Positions 43,238 to 53,065 of a DNA stretch of 64,000 nt are shown here, piece by piece. The notes under the pieces are model-generated. The model saw nothing but the letters and a program-made list of their open reading frames with translations. It was not told the origin of the DNA and did no database searches. Numbering within the stretch: the stretch's first letter is position 1; each line of letters starts with the position of its first letter. The DNA lies in assembly GCA_019671005.1 (NCBI GenBank), contig CM033719.1, positions 25,160,750 to 25,224,749 of the forward strand. The letters are read 5' to 3'. The DNA is from Hibiscus mutabilis. Lineage: Eukaryota > Streptophyta > Magnoliopsida > Malvales > Malvaceae. Both the position numbers and the translations under genes were made by a program.

Positions 43238-43440
43238 AATAGTCAGTATAAAAAAAGAAAAGAGAGAAAAATAGAGTGAGAAAGAGAGAAAAAAATAGAA
43301 GAAAAAAAGAAAAGAAAAAGAGAGAAAGAAAAAAGAGAAAAAAGAGAAAAAAAGAAAAAGATAAAAAAAGAAATAAAAAATAAAAGAAATAAAGAAATAA
43401 AAAAGAAAAGAAATAAAAATAAAAGAGAAAAGAATACTTT
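43238..43440 (+). repeat. Purine-only low-complexity tract
   Basis: About 200 bases of almost pure A and G (agaaaaag-type units). Its complement gives phenylalanine/serine-rich open strings that are not genes. Similar tracts occur at 45100-45350 and 47225-47420 in the same element. Confidence 0.8.
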
Positions 43441-43489
43441 GTATAAGCACACCCAGATTAAGAATGAGGCTTTAACTGAAAGAAACGAG

Positions 43490-43990
43490 TAAGAGACTTC
43501 TACGTGATCCTCCCTTCAAGAAATCTCAATTTCGAAGATCCTTGGAAGACCAGTCACCTTTGGACAGAAAGAAAGCATCAACGTCGACCAGAATACAAGT
43601 CGATTCGAAGATACAGAAGAATAAAATGACCTCTAGGGTGAAAACAAAAAAAATGGGCAGTCTAGAGGATCCTGAAAATAATAAGAAAAGAGAAGTCAGT
43701 CTAAGCAAGTTCAGCACAAGGTTGAAGCTTTGATAAGAAGAAAATCCTAGAGAATTTATACGAAATCCTCCATTTAAGTAAATATTAGTTTTGAAGAGTT
43801 ATAGAGGATCGATTACCTTGAATAGAAAGTAAGCATCAGTGCCGACCAGAATACAAGTCGGTCCAAAGTTACGAAAGAAAGAAAATAAACTCTAGATTGA
43901 AAACCCAAAAATGGGCAGTCTAGAGCGATCCAAGGAATGAAAGAGAAGAGAATACTTTATATGAGCATATTCTGATTAAACGAGTTCAGG
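43490..43990 (+). repeat. Two-unit tandem repeat, ~255 bp unit
   Basis: Positions 43500-43740 and 43755-43990 share gatcctcc, agaaagaaagcatca, gaccagaatacaagtcg, aaaatgggcagtctagag and cgaagat-type phrases. It precedes further arrays in the 3' region of the gypsy element. Confidence 0.65.
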
Positions 43991-44274
43991 AGCACGATTT
44001 CTACTTAATCACGACACATGGTCTACAATACAAGCCTCCAAAGACCATTTTGATCATTCGTAGATATCTAAGTTGAATGAGATTGTCTTCAGATTATATT
44101 CTGCCTATAAGGGTTAACCTTTCTTTAATGAATGTCAAACTTCGAAGTGCCTGATCGACACCCAAATGAGGGAAGGATGATGGCATAATGAGTGGTGAGA
44201 TCAAGAAAGTTACCTTAAATGGGTTAGAAATTAGGTATGAGAAGTGTTCTTCTCAAAAGCCTAAATGGACTAGG

Positions 44275-44830
44275 ATCAAACATTAGTTTTAAAAAATATT
44301 TGGACATTTTTTCTAAATTTCAATTCTTTTACATATTTGTGATTTCCTCCAAGCATTAGTTTTAAAAAATGTTTAGACTTTTTTAACATTTCAATTTTTT
44401 TGCATATTGGTCATTTTCTCCAAGCATTAGTTTTTTAAAAAAAATGTTTGGGTATTTTTCTCCAATTTTAATTCTTTTATATATTGGTCATTTTCTCCAA
44501 GCATTAGTTTTAAAAAAATGTTTGGGCATTTTTCTCCAAATTTCAATTCTTTTGCATATTTGTCATTTCCTCCAAGCATTAGTTTTCAAGAATATTTGGG
44601 CATTTACTCCAAATCGCAATTTACTCCAAACATTAATTTTCAAAAATGTTTGACATTTTTCTCTGAATTTTGACTCTTTTAATACTTACCATTTCCTCCA
44701 AACATCAATTTTCAAAATGTTTGGCTTTTTTCTCTAAATCTTAATTTTTAAGATATCTATAGTTTTATTATCAAACATTAGTTTTCAAAGTGTTTGGCAT
44801 TTTCTCCAAGTTTTTTTTTCAAAATGGCTT
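44275..44830 (+). repeat. Tandem array, ~70-78 bp unit, about 8 copies
   Basis: Unit marked by ctccaagcattagttttaaaaaatgtttgg. Starts of the cattagtttt anchor are near 44284, 44353, 44424, 44502, 44576, 44631, 44702 and 44776. Units decay toward the right end. Confidence 0.8.
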
Positions 44831-45454
44831 ACTTTTTTCAAAAATTATTGATGAGAATTAAAGTATGGGGATCGAGAGTTGGTTCCCGCCGAGATGCTAC
44901 AAGAAGATTAAGATTGAGTTCAGAAAGTGAAAGCATGTTGCTCGTCCTGATGTTAAGATAAATAAAGACTCCGCGTGTTGGGTCTAAAGACAAGAAGGAT
45001 AGTTGAGCCCATGATTGAATGAGACAATGATGAACAAAAGAATGATGAGAGTCCCTACATCAGAATAGTATAGGGACTAGAAGAAGGATCTACGAAATTG
45101 GGTAGTGACCCTGAAGAAGAAGAAGAAGAAGAGAGGTACTTGCACAAAAGAGTTAAAAGAGTGAGTCAAATGTAAGAAAGATATGCAATTGATAAGATGA
45201 AGATTGAAGAGCATACTGCAAAAGAAACGAAGGAAAAAATATGAAAAATGACCTTTCAGGGAATATGATTTTAATATATTTGAAAAGAGAAAGAGAGAGA
45301 AAAGAGAAAGAAGAAAAAAAGAAAAAGAAGAGGAAAAAGAAAGAAAAGTGTTACAATGCATGCATCATATAGATATCCTTATGTTAGGGGCATGCTAACT
45401 TAAAAGCATGTTGTTTATTTTAAGCAGGTATTTAAAGACAAATGAAGAATTTGA

Positions 45455-45790
45455 TCTGCAGCTTCATGTTGAAGAGGTGGATCTTATTGAAGATTTTCGA
45501 TTGGTAGCCATGTTGGCGTGAATCCAGTTATTGGGTCTACAGCTTCAAGTTGAAGAGGTAGATCTTATTGGAGATTTCTTATTGATAGTCATTTTGGCGT
45601 GAATCTAGTTCTTAAGTCCTTCAAGCCATTAGTAAGTCCTTTGGGAATAATGCTAACCTTATTTTGATGTCAAGGCTGATAGAAACTGGGGCATCATTTT
45701 AAGGGATTTTGGTAGCCATGAATCCAGATTTTAAGAAGGATATTGGTAGCCATGTTAGCGTGAATCCAGATCTTAAGTCCTTCGGTCCAT
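45455..45790 (+). repeat. Short tandem array with 'ttggtagccatg' unit
   Basis: Repeats of gatctgcagcttcatgttgaagaggtggatcttattgaagattt at 45450 and 45537, and of ttggtagccatgttggcgtgaatcca at 45501, 45585 and 45743. A mixed higher-order repeat leading into the 106-bp array. Confidence 0.7.
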
Positions 45791-45827
45791 CAGTAAGTCC
45801 TTCAGGCACGATGTTAAGTCTTCTGTT

Positions 45828-46760
45828 GATGTCAAGATGATCAAAAATTAGGGCATCCTTTAAGGTTTTCCAGTCTTTAGCTTTCAAGAAAGTAGTGAAA
45901 ATCATCTAGTAGTCTCAAATGGAGACACCCTTTGATGTCAAGATGATCAGAAATCGGGGCATCCTTTAGGGTTTTCTAGTCTTCAGCTTTTAAGGAAGTA
46001 GTGAAAATCATATGGTAGTCTCAAAGCGAGATACCCTTTGATGTTAAGACGATTAGAAATTGGGGCATCCTTTAAGATTTTCCAGTCTTCAGCTTTCAAA
46101 GAAGCAATGAAAATCATCTGGTAGTCTCAAAGTGAGACACCCTTTGATGTCAAGACAATCAGAAATCGAGGCATCCTTCAAGGTTTTCCAGTCTTCAGCT
46201 TTCAAGGAAGTAGTGAAAATTACCTGGTAGTCTCAAAACGAGACACCATTTGATGTCAAGACGATCAGAAATCAGGGCATCCTTTAGGGTTTTTCAGTCT
46301 TCAGCTTTTAAAGAAGCAGTGAAAATCATATGTACACTTAAAGCGAGATACCCTTTGATGTCAAGACAATCAAAAATTGGGGCATCCTTCAAGGTTTTCT
46401 AGTCTTCAACTTTCAAGGAAGCAGTGGAAATCATATGGTAGTCTCAAAGTACCCTTTGATGCCAAGATGGTAAAAAATCGGGGCATCCTTCAAAGTTTTC
46501 CAGTCTTCAGCTTTTAAAGAAGCAGTTAAAAGCATCTGGTAGTCTCAAAGCAAGATACCCTTTGATGCCAAGATGATAAAAAAATTGGGGCATCCTTCAA
46601 GGTTTTCCAGTCTTCAACTTTCAAGGAAGCAGTGAAAATCATCTGGTAGTCTCAAAGTGAGATACCCTTTGATGCCAAGATGATCATAAATCGGGGAATC
46701 ATTCAAAGATTTTCAGTCTTCAGTCTTTTGGGAAGTAGTGAAAATTTTTCAGTGCTCACG
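45828..46760 (+). repeat. Tandem array, ~106-bp unit, 9 copies
   Basis: The anchor gatgtcaag (or gatgccaag) starts at 45828, 45934, 46040, 46146, 46252, 46357, 46458, 46564 and 46671, giving a steady period of 101-107. Each unit continues gatcagaaatcggggcatccttt, ttttccagtcttcagctttcaaggaag and gtagtctcaaagcgagataccc. It is the most regular array in the element and the right size to seed a satellite. Confidence 0.92.
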
Positions 46761-46795
46761 GCATAGGAAACATGGTTCCATTTCCGAAGATAAAG

Positions 46796-47720
46796 GTTCT
46801 ATATAAGAAGAACCCACATTTTTAAGATTTTGAATTGGAAGGTTCTATATAGGAAGAACCTGTAACTTCAAGATTTCAGAGCAAAAGGTTCTATATAGGA
46901 AGAACCTATCAAGCTCTACATAGGAAGAACTTGTATCTCAAAAGATTCGAAACAAAAAGTTCTATATAGAAAGAGCCCTCAGCTTCAAAGATTTCATAGC
47001 AAAATGTCATATATAAGAAGAACTCATTGCTCCAGTGTTTTTAGAGTGAAAAGTTCTATATAGGAAGACCTAGCAGCTTTGAGATTTTAGAGTGGGAGGT
47101 TCTATATAGGAAGAACCCATCGCTATAACACTTTGAGGTAAAATGTTCTATATAGGAAGAACCCGTAGATCAAAGACTTCAAAGCAAAGAGTTTTATATA
47201 GGAAAAACTCACGGCTCCACATTTTATATCAAAAAAAGAAGAGAGATAAAAAAAGATGAAGAAAAATAATAATAAGAAAAAGAATAGAAGAAAAAGAAAA
47301 AGGGAAAAATAAGAAAAAGAAAGAGAAAAAGAAAGAAGAAAAGAAGAACAACAAGAAGATAAAGTACATAAAAAAAGAAAATAAAAAAGAAAAAAAAGAA
47401 GAGAAAAAAGAAAAAAAGAGAGTTTATATAGGAATGGCTCGTAGCTTCAGGATTTCAAGATAATAATTTTTATATAGGAAGAACTTGTCGCTCGAAGAAT
47501 CTATCCGAAGAAAGCGGAAGAGTCTATATAGGAAGAACCTGTAACTCTAAAACTTGAAGCTAAAAATGTTCTATGTAGGAAGAACTTGCAACCTAAAAGT
47601 TAGTGCGACTCAAAGAATCGCCAAGGACAAGCTGAAAAATTCTATATAGGAAGAACTTACAACTCGAAGACTTCAGATAAAGGAGAAGTGAACAGTTCTA
47701 TATAGGAAGAACTCGAAGCT
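46796..47720 (+). repeat. Array of TTCTATATAGGAAGAACC units, about 16 copies
   Basis: The 18-base core recurs every 40-60 bases at about 46798, 46851, 46889, 46914, 46960, 47006, 47054, 47100, 47146 and 47191, then after a purine tract at 47421, 47467, 47523, 47570, 47640 and 47697. The spacer between cores varies (cgaagactt-, agcttcaa-type). The core is nearly self-complementary at one side (ttct...agaa), so a short hairpin is possible. Confidence 0.88.
47225..47420 (+). repeat. Purine-only tract splitting the TTCTATATAGG array
   Basis: About 195 bases of agaaaaag-type sequence between units 10 and 11 of the array. No coding value. Confidence 0.75.
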
Positions 47721-47776
47721 ACGAACCTTCAAGTAAGGAAGTGGAAAAAAATCAGTGCTCACCTATTTTTATCTAA

Positions 47777-47791
47777 GCAAATAGGGGCAAC
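47777..47791 (+). other. Polypurine tract of the gypsy element
   Basis: AAATAGGGGCAAC ends directly before the right LTR (47792). It confirms plus-strand orientation and the LTR boundary. Confidence 0.7.
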
Positions 47792-50252
47792 TATAATCTC
47801 CGATTTTTATTTGAGTTTTAATTATATTATATATTATTACAAAAATTAAAAATATATATATAAATAGAAAAAGCTGCCGCACCATACCCTATGCCCCTTA
47901 CCTCCATGCTAGCTCACCCATCAATCTCCATGCCCTAGTGCCTCCTACCCCTAACACCCATCCCTCTAAGCCTTCACCCCATGCCCTAGTGACCCATTCC
48001 CATTCCCTTATATCACCGGCTCCTCCGCTAACCTTCATTTATTCCCTTAAAAAACCCACTGCCCACTCAAAACTCACGGGCGAGCCACAAAAACCAGTCC
48101 CAAAAATATAAACACCAACTGGTCACCTCCTCACCATTTTTTATTCATCTTCACCATTTCCATCACTTCTCCCTCACCATTGAAGCAAGCCCCCATCGAG
48201 AATTACCCCTCATTTTCCTATCTTGCTGCCACCATCTTCCATAACTCACCACACTCAAACCTTATCATACTCACCACCTTCACCACTCCCTTTAAAAAAC
48301 CGCAAAATCCCATCACTCCACGATTATTTTTTGTACACAAAAAAAAAAAAAAACAACTGTCATTGATTCGTTACCCCCAAAGCTTCTAATACTACACCAA
48401 TTTGAACCAAAAAAACTTTGAACCGAGTTTTTCAACCCCAACACTCATCGTAAAATCTAATTGATCGAGCATATATCTGGATTTTGGGTATTTTCTTCCA
48501 TTTTTATTTATTATGTAATTGTTTCCTTAGATTTAATGAAAATGTGAGGTTAGTTGATGATCCTCTTTATTTATTTAAATTTCTTTTTATATGTTTTTTG
48601 TTTAATTTAATAGCTTGTGTTTTATTTTATTTGTTAGATGTGATCTATTTTCTTGTTTTCTTGCCTTGATTTTAATATATATGTGGATGTATGAGTTGTA
48701 TAGCATAAGTTTCATAATATGATACATATATATAAATATATTATAGTTTTTTTTTACAAAAAGTATATGTATATATTTTCTAAAAAAACATGAAACTGTT
48801 TTTTTTCATATATATATATATATTATAAAGCATATATATATTAAAGTTTTTTATATATGTTATAAGTTTTCATATTTATATTTTATTTATAAAAGTTTTT
48901 TTCCATATATATAACGTTACATATGTATATCATAAGTTGATTTTTTATTTATATTACACTATTGAATTAAATATATATGTAGATATGCGTTTATCTCCTT
49001 TTATGCTTGTGTTAAGTCTCTTTAGGATAATTTTAGTGTCTAAAAATTTAATTTAATTAATTTAAATTATGTCCTTGGCCTATTGGGGTATAATTTTAAA
49101 TTGATTAGATTAAATTTAGGTTTAGATTAGTTGAATCCCTTAGGTAGTATATGGTTTGAATTAATTTAATTAATTTAAATTTGTCATTGACTTGTTTGGA
49201 TGAATGTTAAATTAATTAAATTAACTCTACAATCTCTTAATTATTTTAGGATAAAATTAGCATTTGACTTAGATGAAAACTTAATTAAAATCATAATTGT
49301 TAATTCGATTCATTTTAAATTGTATCCTTGGCTTAATGTGATGCTAGTTTTAAATTAATCAATTTAATTATTTTGATTCAAGAGAATTCATAAGATACTA
49401 GGTTTTCCTAGGTTTTAGGATTTAAATAATTTAGGGCTAACATTAGACTAATATAATTAATAATTAAGTCATTAATTGTATTTTTCATAATTTGGGCATT
49501 TTAGGTTAGGACTTTAGAGGGCCTATGTTTTTATTTCAAACATTTCTATACCGTGCATTTTTAATTGTCATTCATATGAATTTTAATATTTTAATTGAAC
49601 ATGTTGATAATTAATTAACTTAAATCCTAAAAAGTGGTATTTATTAATTCTAATGTTTGTTTCGTAACAGTCATGACTTAATGGATGTTGACTAAATATT
49701 TGAATTAATTCTTATCGTCCGAAGGTAAACTTAATTTGATTTAAAAGTGGATAAGTCATAACATCATTTTAAATGTTTGCATCATGCATAAAGGTGATGT
49801 ACGAAATTCGAACCATAAATTAATACGGCAATCAGACTTATTCGATGTTGGTTTAATCTATGATCCGATGTATCGTCACCCTTATTAAGTAAATCGTTTA
49901 ATTAATTCAAGCCCACCTATTTGACAAAGCTTGTTTAATTAAAACATATATTCAATAAAAAACACTTAATTAAATTCATTTTAAATCTCAACAATTTCCA
50001 CTGATTAAAAGCAAGGCATGTTTTGGTACCGATTTTCGGGCATGAAGAGGGTGCTAACCCTTCCCCACAAGTAACCAACTCCCGAACCCGCTTTCAAAAG
50101 AATCTCTGGTTTATGGTGTCCGATCTATCTAAGTGGCCGGTGGCGATTCAAGTCTTCATTTTCAAAATTACAAAAAGAAATCCCCATTTTTTATACTTTC
50201 CAAAAGCGAAGAAACCAACTCCTTTTAGCAATTTTCAAAATAGGTCGCTACA
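47792..50252 (+). repeat. Right LTR of the 19.6-kb gypsy element
   Basis: Begins TATAATCTC, ends GGTCGCTACA, followed by the ATAAT duplication. A TATA box TATATAAATAG lies at 47857-47867, only 65-75 bases into the LTR. Matches 30679-33120 across its length, with substitutions and small indels. Confidence 0.88.
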
Positions 50253-50257
50253 ATAAT

Positions 50258-50540
50258 TTATTCCAGTATAGGAGTAAATATTTTACAATATAGGGTTGAG
50301 TTGATTTCAGAATATGTGTACTAGATTTTAAAATAAAGATTATTCAAATGTTAATATAGTAATATAGCGAATAATAATCCTAAAAAATAATATAACAAAT
50401 AATAAAGGATATTTTTGTTATTAAAATTTTTACTTTATGAAGCAAAATGGACTATGTTATAATTATATAAAATTGAAATTAATTATTACATACGAATTTT
50501 TTTTTGTTATTAAGGACGCTACTGTCGTCGGATTATTCTT
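50258..50540. other. AT-rich spacer, no feature seen
   Basis: Short stretch between the gypsy target duplication and the copia relic. No gene or repeat end recognised. Confidence 0.5.
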
Positions 50541-51150
50541 TGTTAGACAATAGCGCTAATAATCCAAGAATAATAATAATAATTAAGAAAAAACAAAATA
50601 TTTACATTATTATTAAAGAGAACGTAGTTAAATAAAAATAAACTAAATAATACATAATCGAATGAATCAGAACATTCAGAGCATCCCTTCGCTGCTGCTA
50701 TACTTGAATATGTTTGTATGGCTTCCCCCATGTTTCCTTTACTGCAATAAATTGTCAAGAAATTAAAGGAAAAATAATGGAATCAAATAAATTAATTTAA
50801 AACATAAACCGTAATTCATTTGAGTAGAAACGAGTTGAGGCTTGTGAGAACACAGTTTCCTTAAGACAGATTTTCGGCCACTCATGTGGTGCTGGAGATA
50901 CGTTTTTCATATGTCTCCCATGATACAACAACTAAATGATTAACTGTAGTAGCACGTCTGCAAGAGATCACGAATTGTAACATTGCCTTCCTCTATCACC
51001 GAAAATACTTTATAAAATCACAGAGTAAAAATAGTAGAAAGTCTCTATGTTTTTTTTCTATAGTAGTAAAAATTTCTTAAACCTAGTAGGTTTGCATGCT
51101 ACTTATATGGGTAGGAGTTTCATTGGAAATAAAACTTGTGAATTAAACTT
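50541..51150 (-). repeat. 3' LTR of the copia relic (partial)
   Basis: Alignable to 57690-58285; similarity ends after aaaacttgtgaatta near 51145, so the U3 part is shorter than in the right copy. On the minus strand a TATA-like CCCATATAAGTAGC lies at about 51098-51111. Confidence 0.7.
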
Positions 51151-51368
51151 TGTGAAAGTATATTTACTTTACTGACTGACCAGTAAACATGATGTCCTTG
51201 AACTGTTCTACCATTTGTGTAAACGATGATGTACTCCACACAACTATTTCTCTGGTAAGAATATTAGTTCATATGAGTATGCCCGTATAGCTGTGGACAT
51301 CTCCTGGTTCTGCGAGAGTTTGAAAGAACTATTCCCAATAGTATCATTAAAGCGGCCCCACTTTACTC

Positions 51369-52420
51369 TCACATAGGTGACTTATGTTGTCCGGCTCCCC
51401 GAAACGCACAATGGTTATTAAAAGCTTTGCTTAGCCTATTCCACTTTTGATCATTGTTAACATCATAGGAATATAATTTGGGAGAGAAATCCCCACAGTG
51501 ACCACACATGTCTATGCAAGTAGGTTGTCCCTTTGAACCTAGATCTTGGGATCTCCAGTCAACTAGGTAGGGTTTTCTTTCACATAGCACCTCAAATCTT
51601 TTGTGGGCTTTAGTCATATTCCTTTCAATATTTTCTCAACTTGATCTCGATTTAACCCTTTCGATTAGCGAATCCGCAACATTATCCTTTGATCTTACAA
51701 AATCAATAGAGATAACTCTATTTGAGATCAGTTGTCTAACGGTGTTATGTTGATGACGCATATGTCTTGACTTACAGTTATACATAAAGCTCTGTGCTCT
51801 ACCAATTTTCGCTTGGTCATCACAATGTATGCATATTGTGGGCACATGCTTTGGCTATTCAGGAATATCCTCTAAGAAATTCTGAAGCCATTCGGCTTTT
51901 TCTCTAGACTTGTCTAGAACTACAAACTCAGATTCTATTATGGATCAGGTTATAACCGTTTGTCTTGAGGATTTTCATCCACTTGTGCTTTTGATATCTT
52001 GTATATTAGATATCCAACTGGCATCGGAGTATCCTTATAAACAGTATGATCTCTGGAATAATGCAATACATAATCTTGAGTATATCTAAGATATCGCAAT
52101 ACCCTCACAATCGCTTTCTAGTGATTTTCACCTGGATTGCTTGTGAATCTACTTAAACTGCTCACAGTAAAAGTAATATCTGGTCTAGTGCAGTTCATGG
52201 GGTACATTAGACTTCCTATGACCCTTGCATATTCCACTTGGTCAACATTTTAACCTTTATTCATGGACAGATCTTGGCTTCTCATGTCATTCCTTTGTTA
52301 CCTTTGCAAGACAACCCCACATATTTTAAGTATTTGTAGGAAGGGTGTATTCCCTTCCTTTATTCATATGGTGTCTTATCTCTTTAATTTTGGGGAACCT
52401 TATTTAAAGGGTAATTAGCT
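51369..52420 (-). pseudogene. pol: Copia pol C-terminal fragments (RT end, RNase H)
   Basis: Read on the minus strand: integrase-end pattern RDKTPYE near 52380, then an abrupt join to RT/RNase H connection sequence (VEYARVIGSLMYPMNCTRPD at about 52245-52186; SLSRFTSNPGENH; VRVLRYLRYTQDYVLHY), then RNase H C-terminus at 51845-51636 (CDDQAKIGRAQSF, SRHMRHQHNTVRQL, SIDFVRSKDNVADSLI) and a final tail at 51617-51369. Multiple stops. The join skips essentially all of RT, so a large deletion preceded or followed insertion. Confidence 0.8.
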
Positions 52421-53060
52421 GATAAAACAACTTCCCCCAACATGTTAGGCACATTTTTGAAGTTGTAGTTCTTTTTAGAAGTCATATTCAAAATTATAGT
52501 ATCAATATTACTCATATAGAGCTTCTCCTCATCTTATGACAATTGAAGCATTTCCCATGAAGTTTGCTTCTTGAATACACCATCTAATCCATTGTTTGTT
52601 TTCTTGAAGTCCTTTATGAATTCCAATGCGTTTGTCATGGTAATATTTATCTTAGCAATATTTACCTTAGCAACATTTGAAGATGGTAACAACATTTACC
52701 TTATCCTCTCTAACCATAGGAGGATCATCCTTCAGATATTTGACCAGGTTTATCATGGTCAAATATGCAACATCTTTTGTTGTCACGTTTTGAAATTCTT
52801 TCCAATGAATTTCACTAATTTTTCCATTGTGTCACATAGTCACAAACCAAGAACAAAGCATTATTATTATGTTAAACGTTAGGAATTTAGCCAAAGATTA
52901 AAACCAAAAACAGAAATATAATTTCCAACTTTTGTTAGACGTTAGGGATTTAGTAAACTAAAACCCCAAAACAAGAGTTCACACGGTCTCAATAGAAAGA
53001 ACAATAATGAACAGTGCACCAGGTAGGTAACTTATGAAAGAGAGGTAGTGCACTAGGCAC
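52421..53060 (-). pseudogene. Degenerate gag-like remnant of the copia relic
   Basis: The minus strand contains charged fragments such as ITMTNALEFIKDFKKTNNGLDG (shown in part) and NFKNVPNMLGEVVLSANYP, but many stops. The position between pol and the 5' side fits a gag remnant. I cannot prove the domain. Confidence 0.35.
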
Positions 53061-53065
53061 GCTTA

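Larger units (their letters stand above)
30679..50252 (+). mobile_element. 19.6-kb Tat/Ogre-like gypsy element, gag only, no pol
   Basis: The LTRs 30679-33120 (2442 bp) and 47792-50252 (2461 bp) are direct repeats. Five-base target duplications ATAAT flank the whole (30674-30678 and 50253-50257). Primer-binding site candidate at 33124-33141, gag-like sequence 41269-42277, tandem-repeat-rich 3' region 43238-47720, polypurine tract before 47792. No protease, RT, RNase H or integrase can be recognised in the 14.7 kb between the LTRs, of which 6.8 kb belongs to a nested second element. It is therefore a non-autonomous derivative (TR-GAG or LARD class) that would have needed a partner. The gag type and 3' repeats point to Tat/Ogre. 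Confidence 0.9.

Noticed and set aside
43187..43452. Phenylalanine/serine-rich minus-strand open frames as membrane proteins
   Set aside because: They are the complement of a purine-only low-complexity tract and occur in overlapping frames.
45828..47720. Regularly spaced repeats resembling a CRISPR array
   Set aside because: Units are tandem or variably spaced, lie inside a plant LTR retrotransposon, and no cas genes exist.
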